Shown: piece by piece, positions 7,901-14,772 of the stretch
Position numbering within the stretch: position 1 is the stretch's first letter
Layout of the letters: every line of letters begins with the position of its first letter
Origin: CAZYCC01 sp964645985
GTDB taxonomy: Bacteria > Bacillota > Clostridia > Oscillospirales > CAG-272
Direction of reading: 5' to 3'
Assembly: GCA_964645985.1 (NCBI GenBank)
Contig: CAZYCC010000020.1
Span: 1 to 21,817 of the forward strand
Length of the DNA stretch: 21,817 nt
Translations under genes and position numbers: made by a program
Notes under the pieces: generated by a model
What the model was told of the DNA's origin: nothing
Database searches by the model: none
Seen by the model: only the letters and a program-made list of their open reading frames with translations

Positions 7901-8169
7901 TCCGGGAAGTACTCCTTCATTAAGGCGTAGCGGAAGGCGCCCTCGAAGTTCATCACATAGTCGGGGAAGCGCTCGAAGAGGGCGAAGTTCTCCTCCAGCG
8001 TCGGGCGAAGATAGCGCGAAATGGTGTCGCGCACCGTCCAGTTCCACTGCGTGTCAAGGTGCGCGTTCGCAACGACGTAGAGCGTCCCCTCGCCGCGCGC
8101 TGCCGCTTCTACCGCCCGCGCGCACTGCTCCCGCCGCTCCCTCGCCGCGCTCTCGTTCTCTTTTTCCAT
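4903..8169 (-). CDS. glycoside hydrolase family 38 alpha-mannosidase
   Basis: A 1088-residue zinc-dependent retaining alpha-mannosidase that releases mannose from alpha-mannosides. The catalytic domain starts with NAHLDTQWNW (zinc ligands His37 and Asp39). It continues with AGSTWDAMDANIPSSEALMR (107-126) and FLADCFGF, whose Asp150 matches the GH38 nucleophile. YYGTGDTGG (261-269), TSHTASKRFNRRGE (341-354) and WHQFHDDLPGTAI (389-401) follow, as in other family members. The remaining 650 residues are the beta-sandwich domains. There is no signal peptide, so it is probably cytoplasmic and acts on imported oligosaccharides; no transporter is next to it. The start is the ATG at 8169 after GAGGAGGAG; the frame is open further upstream but only through GC-rich leader. 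It is transcribed from the promoter at 8501-8529, divergent from the CotH-like gene. The exact linkage preference cannot be read from sequence. Confidence 0.95.
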   Translation of the reverse strand: MEKENESAARERREQCARAVEAAARGEGTLYVVANAHLDTQWNWTVRDTISRYLRPTLEENFALFERFPDYVMNFEGAFRYALMKEYFPDLFERLRGYVASGRWKVAGSTWDAMDANIPSSEALMRQVLLGNGFFEREFGVRSSDIFLADCFGFRAALPSIAAHMGLTGFSTQKLVWGAGSPILRTDGSAAPPLPGGGNVRMDLGRWRGPDGGEILVSLLEGNYTYRFERDGDTPIAAREDLARDISRNARYAGAAKHSMYYGTGDTGGSAGETSARMVQEAVDATRAGARGGEDGAREPLFRVVSASTSQIFEDLTPQERAALPVYEGGLLIPHGYGAMTSHTASKRFNRRGEGLALAAERACLLASSRTGRDYPAERLRGAWEMLLWHQFHDDLPGTAIAEAYAISHNDYAIVRNLLQSELSAAITSTLDQMDTCGQGLPLALFNPAAVAREDPLTLTLPRRCLPENPSLRVEAGGETLLLPVDSEQSEDGESARVTFSPPLSPLSLTVASLVSAGDAPAGEGDLTYGENFLENSALRVELDGEGNVCRIFDKVHGFEALSGPIRLVLLPDNNTHWPSWELRYEDQFEQGEPVGEVPRIFVRGGRASAEIAVTRAYRGSTFICRVILGARSRRVDLRFDIDWQERATLLQAVFPLGVKSDTALFDQGYGAVRGGDTTSYPYFRHNVHEWASITSGGRGVAVCNDGKYAMGKPNGHTLTLDLIHTPKGEFLPESAQDRQDLGKNLFTLSVYPFEVREDGTTGVPEEAEKCNTSVVALAAPSHEGGGRAASLLAGEISPGVILRAAKKEERGQRIILRVQECEGVARARVRLPLAFDALAAEETNGYEERVGDAALEDGALIFPLGKYECKTFALAPRAHAAAPRARHIALNLPYSRKVTSPESDPAAGELIPGSGVSIPEQLFPHSLVCGGVPYTLGDPRGDNAAPCAGQTLVLPAGCRRVHLLLSSVAGDRQAAFTVDGRSETRAVQDVREDVGAWDQASLRKTPLYKPQPIGTVISHLHRLPPSEASASSTAENEAREGGGLPNCVLPYTFAYLFTASLPGGRELTLPRDENILLFAATAECDPE

Positions 8170-8500
8170 AACCCACTCCTCCTCGGTTAAAATAAAGATG
8201 CCCCCGCCCCACGCGCCGCGCGCCGCTTTGGCGAGAGGGATTTTCCGCGAGAGGCGACAATGAAACGGGGTTTCCCGTTTCCGCTCCCCTGCGTCCCGCC
8301 TCACCACACCCCCTCGTCCCCGCTTTGGCGCACGTTTTTGGCGGGATAACCGCGCGCCCCCGCCTCGCCTCGACCGCGCGCCCTTGGTGAAAAGCACACG
8401 ACCGCGAGAGGCGGCGAAAACGAAATTTTTTCGTCTCCCGTCCACCGTGTCGGCGCGCGGTGGGGTTCGCCTCCCATTCGGGGGGCGTTTTTCCGCCCTC
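8170..8500 (-). other. long GC-rich leader of the mannosidase gene
   Basis: The promoter at 8501-8529 predicts transcription from about 8494, giving a leader of about 325 nt before the ATG at 8169. Apart from the ribosome site just before the start, I recognise no riboswitch or attenuator. The frame of the mannosidase stays open through it, but the translation is Arg-rich and unlike the family. Confidence 0.4.
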
Positions 8501-8529
8501 ACTATACCACGGCGCGGGAAAATTGTCAA
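8501..8529 (-). promoter_or_regulatory. sigma-A promoter TTGACA-17-TATAGT for the mannosidase gene
   Basis: On the minus strand the -35 TTGACA is at 8529-8524 and the -10 TATAGT at 8506-8501, with a 17-bp spacer. It is close to the consensus. Its -35 box is eight bases from the -35 box of the rightward promoter at 8538, so a single bound factor could affect both. Confidence 0.85.
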
Positions 8530-8537
8530 CTCGCGGC

Positions 8538-8566
8538 TTGACAGACCCCCGCCGCTGTGGTATACT
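8538..8566 (+). promoter_or_regulatory. sigma-A promoter TTGACA-17-TATACT for the CotH-like gene
   Basis: The -35 TTGACA is at 8538-8543 and the -10 TATACT at 8561-8566, spacer 17 bp. Predicted start of transcription is near 8573. It faces away from the mannosidase promoter and is a near-consensus sigma-A promoter rather than a sporulation-sigma type, which bears on the role of the CotH-like gene. Confidence 0.85.
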
Positions 8567-8900
8567 GCCTAAATAAACTACAATAGGCTCTTTGTGCGGT
8601 TCGCCCCCGCAAAAATCCGCGCTCGCCGACCGCGCGCCTCGCGCAAACGCCGCTCAACCCTCGCCGCGCTCGCCCACGCACCCCGGAAGGGGATCACTCC
8701 CGCGCGCCCACTCGCTCGCCGAGCGCTCCGCTCGCGCGGTCTGCGCCGCCCGAGGGGTTCCCTTGCGCCGCCCCCACGGCATTGTCGGGCTTCGCCCTGT
8801 TTTGTTGGGCTTCACCCTACTTCGCCCTGTTTCGCCCGAGCGGGGGCGATCCCTCTCGTTCGTTTTATTGCGCCGCCTCCGCGACCAATTCTTTTTCTTT
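8567..8900 (+). other. long leader of the CotH-like gene
   Basis: About 330 nt lie between the predicted transcription start and the chosen ATG at 8901. The leader is GC-rich. At 8787-8845 it holds repeated GGGCTTCGCCCT / TTCGCCCTGTTT elements that can fold into small hairpins. TTG and GTG codons at 8592 and 8594 open frames through it, one continuous with the CotH-like gene, but the translation is low-complexity. No known riboswitch is recognised. Confidence 0.4.
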
Positions 8901-10523
8901 ATGTCTCGTCTTACGCGTGTGCTCTCGCTTATCCTCGGCTGCCTGCTCGCAGCCGGGGGGAGCGCGCTCGCCCTGACCCTCACCGCAACGCCCGCGCCCG
9001 CGCCCGCGCCTGTCGTCCCCGGCGTCGGCGCAGACTTCACCTACGACCCCTCCCCCTACGAGAAGGACCCCGAGGAGCCGCGCGACCCGGTCGCCACACC
9101 TCCTCTGCCGCCCGGGACCATCGCCTACCGCGTCGATAATCCCGCCGCCGGCTATATCGAGGGCGAGGAGACGCAGGACCTGCGCACAGGCGGAGTGAGC
9201 TCCCCGGTGACCGCCTGCGCGAGGATAGGCTACCGCTTCACGATGTGGAGCGACGGCGTGCGCGAGGCGACGCGCGCGGGCGACAGCTCCGAGGCGGGCG
9301 ATCTTTCCTCCGCCGGGCGCAGCCTGACCGCGCTCTTCGACTATATAGGCTTGCCCGAGGTGCGCCTTTCCTACAGCGAGCTTGGCCTCAATAAAGAGGA
9401 CTACCTGCCCGGCAGCATCTCGGTGGGCAATCTGCCGCCGCGCTATGAAATGACCGATACCCCGCTGCGCCTGCGCGGGCGCGGCAACTCCTCCTTCCGC
9501 TTCGAGAAAAAATCGCTCAAACTCAAATTCGGCGAGAAGGTCGACTTCCTCGGCCTCGGCGGCGGCACCCCCGCGAAAACCTGGGTGCTGATTGCCAACT
9601 ATACCGATAAATCTCTTTTGCGCAACTATTTCGCCTACTGCCTGCAGCAAAAGCTGCGCCTCGGCTACAGCTTCTCCTGCGTCCCGGTCACCGTCTTCGT
9701 CAACGACGACTACCGCGGGGTGTACCTCGCCTGCCCGCAAATCGAGGCGGGGGACGGGCGCGTCCCGATAAACGACGCGGGCGGGGGGGATGACATCGGC
9801 TTCCTTCTTGAAATGGATCACTATGCCGAGGGCGTGGAGGGGCGCGACTACTTCCTCATTGGGCAGGAGGAGATCCCCTTCTCGGTCAAGAGCAACCTGC
9901 GCACCGATGGACAGGCGGCGACTCTCGAGGACTATCTGTCCCGCTGCGACGCCGCCATTCGCGCGGGCGACCGCGCCGCGATGGAGGAGCTGATTGATCT
10001 GCCCTCTTTCGTCGACGCGTATCTGCTGGAGGAGTACGTCAAGAACGGCGACGTCGGCTGGTCGAGCTTTTATCTTTTCATTCCCGAGGGCGGCGGCAAG
10101 CTGACCTTCGGCCCCTGCTGGGATTTTGATCTCTCCGCGGGAAACGACGACCGCGCCGATCACGGCGACTACCGCCTGCTCTTCGCAGGCGAACGGCGCG
10201 GGGTCGCGCAGGAGAACCTGTGGTTCAGCTCCGCGATGAGCTATGACTGGTTCCGCGAGATGGCGGCGGCGCGCTACCGCGAGATTCTCCCGACAATTCG
10301 CGAGACCATCCTCGAGGTGGAGGACTTCGCCTCGCTGCACTTCACCGCACTCGAGGCGAATTTCGACGCGTGGCACATCCTCTCGCGCAAGGTCTACAAG
10401 GAGCCGAATGACCTGCTCCTGCGCGGCAGCTACGAGGGGCAGCTGCGCTATCTCTTCGACTGGTACAAGGCCCGCGCGCAGTGGCTGGACACCTATTTCT
10501 CGGGCGACGCGGCAAGCGGCTAA
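8901..10523 (+). CDS. secreted CotH-family protein with N-terminal repeat domain
   Basis: A 540-residue exported protein. MSRLTRVLSLILGCLLAAGG followed by SALA is a Sec signal, probably cut after residue 25; a Pro-rich linker (PAPAPAP) follows. Residues about 75-148 (YRVDNPAAGYIEGEE, SPVTACARIGYRFTMWSDG) resemble the bacterial InlB/GEVED-like repeat domain of surface proteins. Residues about 185-500 are the CotH kinase-like domain: LRLRGRGNSSFRFEKKSLKL (190-209), NYTDKSLLRN (233-242), GVYLACPQIE (273-282), YLLEEYVKNGDVGWSSF (374-390) and FGPCWDFDLSAGN (403-415). The family is named for Bacillus spore coat protein H, an atypical kinase, but many gut Clostridia carry secreted versions outside spores, often with carbohydrate-related domains. 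The ATG at 8901 was chosen for the signal peptide; no good ribosome site precedes it, so the start is less certain than the product. Confidence 0.88.
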   Translation: MSRLTRVLSLILGCLLAAGGSALALTLTATPAPAPAPVVPGVGADFTYDPSPYEKDPEEPRDPVATPPLPPGTIAYRVDNPAAGYIEGEETQDLRTGGVSSPVTACARIGYRFTMWSDGVREATRAGDSSEAGDLSSAGRSLTALFDYIGLPEVRLSYSELGLNKEDYLPGSISVGNLPPRYEMTDTPLRLRGRGNSSFRFEKKSLKLKFGEKVDFLGLGGGTPAKTWVLIANYTDKSLLRNYFAYCLQQKLRLGYSFSCVPVTVFVNDDYRGVYLACPQIEAGDGRVPINDAGGGDDIGFLLEMDHYAEGVEGRDYFLIGQEEIPFSVKSNLRTDGQAATLEDYLSRCDAAIRAGDRAAMEELIDLPSFVDAYLLEEYVKNGDVGWSSFYLFIPEGGGKLTFGPCWDFDLSAGNDDRADHGDYRLLFAGERRGVAQENLWFSSAMSYDWFREMAAARYREILPTIRETILEVEDFASLHFTALEANFDAWHILSRKVYKEPNDLLLRGSYEGQLRYLFDWYKARAQWLDTYFSGDAASG

Positions 10524-10769
10524 GCGAGCGCGCGAGTGACCCCGGCGAGGGGGTTCTCTCACCCGCCGCGCGGGGGATTCTCGCGCGGTTTCCCGACGGG
10601 GGGCGCGCCGCGCACCCACACGCTTTTTCCGCGCTCGATACGTTCGCGCGTGCCTTCACACATCCGCGCACCCTTGCGCTTTCGCGGCGCGGTGCCCCGC
10701 CGCGCGGGAGATCTCGCGGCAATGCCCGCGCGGGAGTTTTCGCCGAGGGTTTTCCCATAAGGAGTTTTT
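10524..10769. other. GC-rich gap before the aminotransferase gene
   Basis: No gene is seen. A 7-bp stem (10566-10572 with 10582-10588) followed by TTTCCC could be a weak terminator for the CotH-like gene. No clear promoter for the next gene was found. AAGGAG at 10759-10764 is the ribosome site of the aminotransferase. Confidence 0.4.
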
Positions 10770-11963
10770 ATGCCAAACGAAGAAATGCGCGCGCTCGGGT
10801 CGGTGCGCTCGGTTATACGCGACATTTTCGAGTACGCGGGAGCGCGCAAGGCGAGCATCGGCGAGGAGAACGTCTTCGACTTCAGCCTCGGCAACCCGAG
10901 TATCCCCACGCCAGAGCGCGTTACAAAGACTATCCGCGAGCTTCTCACGCGCGACCCGGTTTCCCTGCACGGCTACACCTCCGCGCCCGGCGCCGCGAAT
11001 GTGCGCGAGGCGGTTGCCTCCTCGATTAACCGCCGCTTCGAGCGGCAGCTCACCCCCGACCTTATTTATATGACCTGCGGCGCGGCGGCGTCCCTGACGA
11101 TTTCGCTGCACGCGCTGCTTACCCCCGGCGATGAGGTCGTCGGCTTTGCGCCCTATTTTCCCGAGTATAAGGTCTTCGTGGAGGGGGCGGGCGGGGTGTT
11201 CGTCCCGCTGCCGCCAAATCCTCCCGCCTTCGATATTGACCTCGCCGCGCTCGAGCGCGCTCTCACCCCCCGCACGCGGGCGGTCATCCTCAACTCGCCC
11301 AACAATCCCTCGGGTGTAGTCATTTCGCAGGAGAACCTTTCGGGGCTGTGCGATATTCTGCGCGCGGCGGAGCGAAAAACCGGCGCGCCCATCTATCTGC
11401 TCGCCGATGAGCCTTACCGGGAGCTGGTCTACGATGGAGTCACGGTTCCCTACCCCATGAACTTCTACCGCGACACGCTCGTGCTCTACTCCTACAGCAA
11501 GTCCCTGTCTCTGCCCGGAGAGCGCATCGGCTACATCGCGGTGAGCGAGGAGGCGGCCGAACGCGAGGGGGTCTGCGCCGCTGTCGCGGGGGCGGGGCGC
11601 GCGCTCGGATATGTCTGCGCGCCATCGCTCTTTCAGCAGGTGGTCGCCGCCTGCGTCGACGTCCCGAGCGACATCGCCGCCTATGAGGAGAACCGCGCGC
11701 TCCTGCTTGGCGCGCTCAGCTCCTACGGCTACGACATCGTGCCGCCGGAGGGAGCTTTTTACCTCTTTATGCGCTCCCCGGAGCCTGACGCCTCGGCGTT
11801 TTGCGAGCGCGCGAAAGAGCGCGAGCTGCTCCTCGTCCCCGCCGACAGCTTCGGCGCGCCCGGATATGTGCGCATCAGCTACTGCGTGAGTAAGGCGCAA
11901 ATCGAGCGATCCCTGCCCGCTTTTCGCGCCTTGGCGCGGGAGTATGATCTTCCCGGCGCGTAA
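10770..11963 (+). CDS. PLP-dependent class I/II aminotransferase
   Basis: A 397-residue fold-type I aminotransferase. Conserved parts are FSLGNPSIPTP (38-48), HGYTSAPGAANVREAVA (67-83, the substrate-lid region), NSPNNPSGVV (175-184) and LADEPYRELVYDG (211-223). SYSKSLSLPGERIGY (241-255) carries Lys244, which would bind pyridoxal phosphate, and GYVRISYC near the C-terminus has the carboxylate-binding Arg. The set fits aspartate/aromatic-type aminotransferases; the amino acid used cannot be fixed from sequence. It transfers the amino group to a 2-oxo acid in the cytoplasm. AAGGAG five bases before the ATG sets the start. The Nudix gene begins 14 bp after its stop, so the two are probably cotranscribed. 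Confidence 0.93.
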   Translation: MPNEEMRALGSVRSVIRDIFEYAGARKASIGEENVFDFSLGNPSIPTPERVTKTIRELLTRDPVSLHGYTSAPGAANVREAVASSINRRFERQLTPDLIYMTCGAAASLTISLHALLTPGDEVVGFAPYFPEYKVFVEGAGGVFVPLPPNPPAFDIDLAALERALTPRTRAVILNSPNNPSGVVISQENLSGLCDILRAAERKTGAPIYLLADEPYRELVYDGVTVPYPMNFYRDTLVLYSYSKSLSLPGERIGYIAVSEEAAEREGVCAAVAGAGRALGYVCAPSLFQQVVAACVDVPSDIAAYEENRALLLGALSSYGYDIVPPEGAFYLFMRSPEPDASAFCERAKERELLLVPADSFGAPGYVRISYCVSKAQIERSLPAFRALAREYDLPGA

Positions 11964-11977
11964 ATTCCCCTTCCGCA

Positions 11978-12463
11978 ATGAAGCTCACCACACTTTGTTA
12001 CATCTCTCGGGGGGAGGAGGTGCTGCTTCTGCGGCGCGCGGCGTGGAAGACCGACGGCTCCGCGGGGAAGTGGCAGGGGGTCGGCGGGCGCCTTGAGCCG
12101 GGAGAAACGCCGCGGCGGTGTCTGCTGCGCGAGGTGGAGGAGGAGACCGGGCTGCGGCTCGCGGAAGCGTCCTTGCGTGGGGTGGTCGATTTTCGCTCGG
12201 ACTGCTTTGAGAGCGAGCGGATGTTTCTTTACACCGCGCGATCGCCAGAGGGGCAGAGCGCGCGGGAGAGCTGCCCGGAAGGGGAGCTGTCCTATGTTAG
12301 GTGGGAGGATGTCCCCACCTTGCCGGCATGGGAGGGCGATCGCGTCTTCCTCGACCTACTGCGGCGGGGCGCGCCCTTCTTTCGCCTAACGCTCATCTAC
12401 CGCGGCGAGCGCCTTTCGCGCGCCCTTTTAGGCGGCGAGAATCTTCCCTTGCGCGAGGGGTAG
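11978..12463 (+). CDS. Nudix hydrolase, MutT/8-oxo-dGTP diphosphatase-like
   Basis: A 161-residue protein with a complete Nudix box: Gly37, five residues, Glu43, seven residues, then REVEEETGL (51-59), matching Gx5Ex7REUxEExGU. The N-terminal strand LCYISRGEEVLLLRR and the block KWQGVGGRLEPGET are typical of the MutT branch, which removes oxidised nucleotides such as 8-oxo-dGTP; other nucleoside diphosphate substrates are possible. It sits 14 bp after the aminotransferase and is probably translated from the same message. No strong ribosome site precedes the ATG, so translational coupling is likely. Length is normal for the family. Confidence 0.9.
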   Translation: MKLTTLCYISRGEEVLLLRRAAWKTDGSAGKWQGVGGRLEPGETPRRCLLREVEEETGLRLAEASLRGVVDFRSDCFESERMFLYTARSPEGQSARESCPEGELSYVRWEDVPTLPAWEGDRVFLDLLRRGAPFFRLTLIYRGERLSRALLGGENLPLREG

Positions 12464-12500
12464 AGCGCGCTCGCCTATTTCTCAATAAGGACAAACCCCA

Positions 12501-12570
12501 CGGAAAGCCCCGGGAGGACGCGCAAGCGCGCGGGAAACCCCGGGAGAACGCACAAGCGCTCGGGAAACCA
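12501..12570 (+). repeat. 30-bp imperfect tandem repeat upstream of galK
   Basis: Two 30-bp units (12501-12530 and 12531-12560) with a partial third copy (12561-12570). The units differ at a few positions and share the core CCCCGGGAG. Because 30 is a multiple of three, the galK-frame translation reads GKPREDAQAR then GKPRENAQAL. It has no spacers, so it is not CRISPR. It lies between the Nudix gene and galK and may be untranslated. Confidence 0.75.
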
Positions 12571-12639
12571 TCGCGAAAAACCGCGCGTTTGCGCCCCACT
12601 ATCCGCGGCAGCCTCCCTCGCCATAAAGATAGCAAGCCG

Positions 12640-13938
12640 ATGAACGCAACAGAATGGAAAGCGGCAATCGCCTCGGGCGCGCTCCGAGGGACGCTCGCGC
12701 GCCTCTACGGGGAGCGCGCGCTGCGAGCGCAGGAGGGGCGCTATCAACGCGCTCTTGACCGCTTCGCCGAGCTTTACCCCGAGGCAGGCGGGAGGGATCT
12801 GCGGATTTTTTCGGTGCCGGGGCGCAGCGAGATTTGCGGCAACCACACCGATCACAACCACGGCCTCGCGGTCGCGGCGTCGGTGGACCTTGACATCATC
12901 GCCATCGCCGCAAAGTGCGGCGGGGACACGGTGCACATCGTCAGCGAGGGCTTCCCGGGCGATCACGTCAAGCTCTCGCGCCTCTCGCCCTCCGATTACC
13001 CCTCCTTCAAGTCGGTTTCGCTCGTTGCCGGGATGGTGCGCGCCTTCCGAGACCACGGCGTGCCGGTCGAGGGCCTGTGCGCCTACACCACCTCCACCGT
13101 GCTGAAGGGGTCGGGCCTATCCTCCTCCGCCGCCTTCGAGGTGATGGTCGGAACGGTCCTCAATCATCTTTTCGCCGGCGGGTCGGTTGAGCCGACGACC
13201 ATCGCGAAATGGGCAAAGTGGGCAGAGAACGTCTATTTCGGCAAGCCCTGCGGCCTGCTCGACCAGACCGCCTGCGCTGTCGGCGGGTATATTTTCCTCG
13301 ATTTCAAGGACCCGAGCGCGCCGCTCGTCGAGCGCATCCCCTTTGACCTCTCGTCCTTCGGCTACAGCCTCGTCATCACCGATACCGGCGGCTCGCACTC
13401 GGATATGGGCGGAGAGTACGCGGCGATCCCCGAGGAGATGAGGGCGGTCGCCTCCGCGCTCGGCGCGCCGGTCCTGCGCGAAACCTACAAGGACGCGGTG
13501 CTCGCGGCGCTGCCCTCTCTGCGGGAAAAGTGCGGAGACCGGGCGGTGCTGCGCGCGCTGCATTTCTTCGATGAAAACGAGCGCGTGCGAGAGCTCCGGG
13601 GCGCGATGCGGGAGGGAAATTTGCGGCGCTTCCTCTCGCAAATTTCCGCCTCCGGTGCCTCCAGCCGCGCCTATCTGCAAAACGTCGCGCCGCCGGCCCT
13701 TCCGCGCGAGCAGCCTATCTCGGTCGCGCTCTACGCCGCGGAAAATTTTCTCTCCGCTTTAGAGGAGCCGAGCGCCTGCCGCGTGCACGGCGGGGGCTTC
13801 GCCGGGACGATGCAGGCCTTCCTGCCATCGAGCGCCGCGCCGCGCTTCATTGAGGAAATGAACGCCATTTTCGGGCGCGGCGCCGCCCGCGCCACCCTCA
13901 TCCGCCAAACCGGCGCGTGCGAGGTTACCGTGGAGTAG
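12640..13938 (+). CDS. galK: galactokinase (GHMP kinase family)
   Basis: Phosphorylates galactose at C1 with ATP, the entry step of the Leloir pathway. The 432-residue protein has the galactokinase signature GRSEICGNHTDHNHG (61-75), the GHMP ATP-binding loop LKGSGLSSSAAFE and PCGLLDQTACAVGG, whose Asp corresponds to the catalytic base of galactokinases. Near the C-terminus CRVHGGGFAGTMQAF is the third GHMP motif, with Ala in place of the second Gly of the usual GGGFGG, as I expect for the Clostridia branch. The start was chosen because MNATEWKAAI matches how this branch begins; the ribosome site is weak and the frame is open upstream through the tandem repeat. galT and galE are not in the window. 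A good terminator follows at 14011-14038. The sugar could be another close to galactose. Confidence 0.9.
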   Translation: MNATEWKAAIASGALRGTLARLYGERALRAQEGRYQRALDRFAELYPEAGGRDLRIFSVPGRSEICGNHTDHNHGLAVAASVDLDIIAIAAKCGGDTVHIVSEGFPGDHVKLSRLSPSDYPSFKSVSLVAGMVRAFRDHGVPVEGLCAYTTSTVLKGSGLSSSAAFEVMVGTVLNHLFAGGSVEPTTIAKWAKWAENVYFGKPCGLLDQTACAVGGYIFLDFKDPSAPLVERIPFDLSSFGYSLVITDTGGSHSDMGGEYAAIPEEMRAVASALGAPVLRETYKDAVLAALPSLREKCGDRAVLRALHFFDENERVRELRGAMREGNLRRFLSQISASGASSRAYLQNVAPPALPREQPISVALYAAENFLSALEEPSACRVHGGGFAGTMQAFLPSSAAPRFIEEMNAIFGRGAARATLIRQTGACEVTVE

Positions 13939-13966
13939 TGCCGAGCGCCGCGCCGCGCCCGCGCGA

Positions 13967-13984
13967 GTGTTTCGCGTGAAACAC
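13967..13984. promoter_or_regulatory. parS: parS-like 18-bp dyad
   Basis: The 16 bases TGTTTCGCGTGAAACA (13968-13983) differ at one position from the Bacillota parS consensus TGTTNCACGTGAAACA (G for A at position 7). The dyad extends one base each side to GTGTTTC/GAAACAC. It lies between the galK stop and the terminator. ParB (Spo0J) or Noc-like binding is inferred from the match only; parA and parB are not in the window. Confidence 0.5.
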
Positions 13985-14010
13985 CGCAAAATGTGGAAAA
14001 CTCCCGCCTC

Positions 14011-14038
14011 AAAAACCGCCCCCAACGGGGCGGTTTTT
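14011..14038 (+). terminator. intrinsic terminator after galK
   Basis: A 12-bp perfect stem (14011-14022 with 14027-14038) of AAAAACCGCCCC/GGGGCGGTTTTT with a 4-nt loop, ending in five T then CGTTTT. It lies 73 bp past galK and should end the aminotransferase-Nudix-galK transcript. The A run on the left allows leftward action too. Confidence 0.9.
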
Positions 14039-14041
14039 CGT

Positions 14042-14066
14042 TTTGCGCTCGTGAGGTGAGCGCAAA
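14042..14066. repeat. hairpin directly after the galK terminator
   Basis: TTTGCGCTC (14042-14050) pairs with GAGCGCAAA (14058-14066) across a 7-nt loop. It begins four bases after the terminator. No T run follows on the plus strand. Role unknown; it may be a second, back-up structure. Confidence 0.5.
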
Positions 14067-14772
14067 TCCTCCCCCGGCGGCGCTCCGGCGGGGAACCCGG
14101 CTACCGGTGGGGGAATCCGCCGCGCACGGCGCGCGAGATTGCGGCGCAAGGTCAATCCTCCCCCGCGCAAATCCCCCGGCCGGACGGCCGGGGGATTTCA
14201 TGCGAGAGACGGCGCGGCGAGTGGGTCACTCCACCGTGTACCCCTCCCACCCGGCAAGAACCCGCGCGAGGTAGGTACGGTCCGCCGCGGTCACCGGGAA
14301 CAGCATTATGGTTCGGGTCGGGGTCTGTCACCGAAGCTGTCACGTCACCCGGCGTAACCTCCGAGCAGACCGGCGAATCCTCTCCATAGAGCGGCGGTCT
14401 CTCCTCATTCAAACAAGTATGCAGCCCCTCGCGAAGGCGCGGCGCGGCGGAATGGGGATTGCGCGCGCGGGAGGGTGAGCGGCTCCCCCGCGCTTTTCGT
14501 GAAAACCACCGGCTTTTCGTTCTTTTCGCGGCAAATTCGCCGAGTTTGCCCGCAAAAGCGAGGACTTTTCGCCCACTTGCAGCAGAATACAAGCTGTGTA
14601 GGACTCCCTCCCACGCGTTGTCGTACAGCTCCCACCCGGGGGCAGCGAGAGCGCGGCATCATCGGCGGGGTCCGCCCCTCGCTCTGGCGGATCGCGCTTT
14701 CCTTCACTGCCGCTATTGTCGTTTTTCACTCTCGGTTTTGCGTGCTCCCCGCGCCTCCCCGCCACCGCGCGT
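14067..14772. other. gene-free stretch between galK and the UDG gene
   Basis: About 700 bp with no gene I can support. On the minus strand a short frame at 14226-14303 starts with ATG and ends REYL-like: translation includes TAADRTYLARVLAGWEGYTV and a stop, just before the hairpin at 14169-14198. It has no ribosome site and may be a remnant. The rest (14300-14770) gives only low-complexity translations on both strands. Confidence 0.35.
14169..14198. terminator. strong GC hairpin, possible terminator
   Basis: Perfect 13-bp stem AAATCCCCCGGCC/GGCCGGGGGATTT (14169-14181 with 14186-14198) and a GGAC loop. Only three T follow on either strand, so termination would be weak to moderate. It lies 28 bp beyond the stop of the short minus-strand frame noted in this region. 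Confidence 0.5.

Noticed and set aside
8865..11978. Minus-strand frames of 584 and 440 codons opposite the CotH-like and aminotransferase genes
   Set aside because: The genes on the plus strand have full domain motifs; the reverse frames have none and reflect GC-rich codon bias.
12501..12570. CRISPR array
   Set aside because: The 30-bp units abut directly with no spacers, number only two and a part, and no cas genes are present.
14152..14765. Minus-strand frames of 100-146 codons between galK and the UDG gene
   Set aside because: They run through hairpins, have basic low-complexity translations and no ribosome sites; only the small piece ending at 14226 looked possibly genic.
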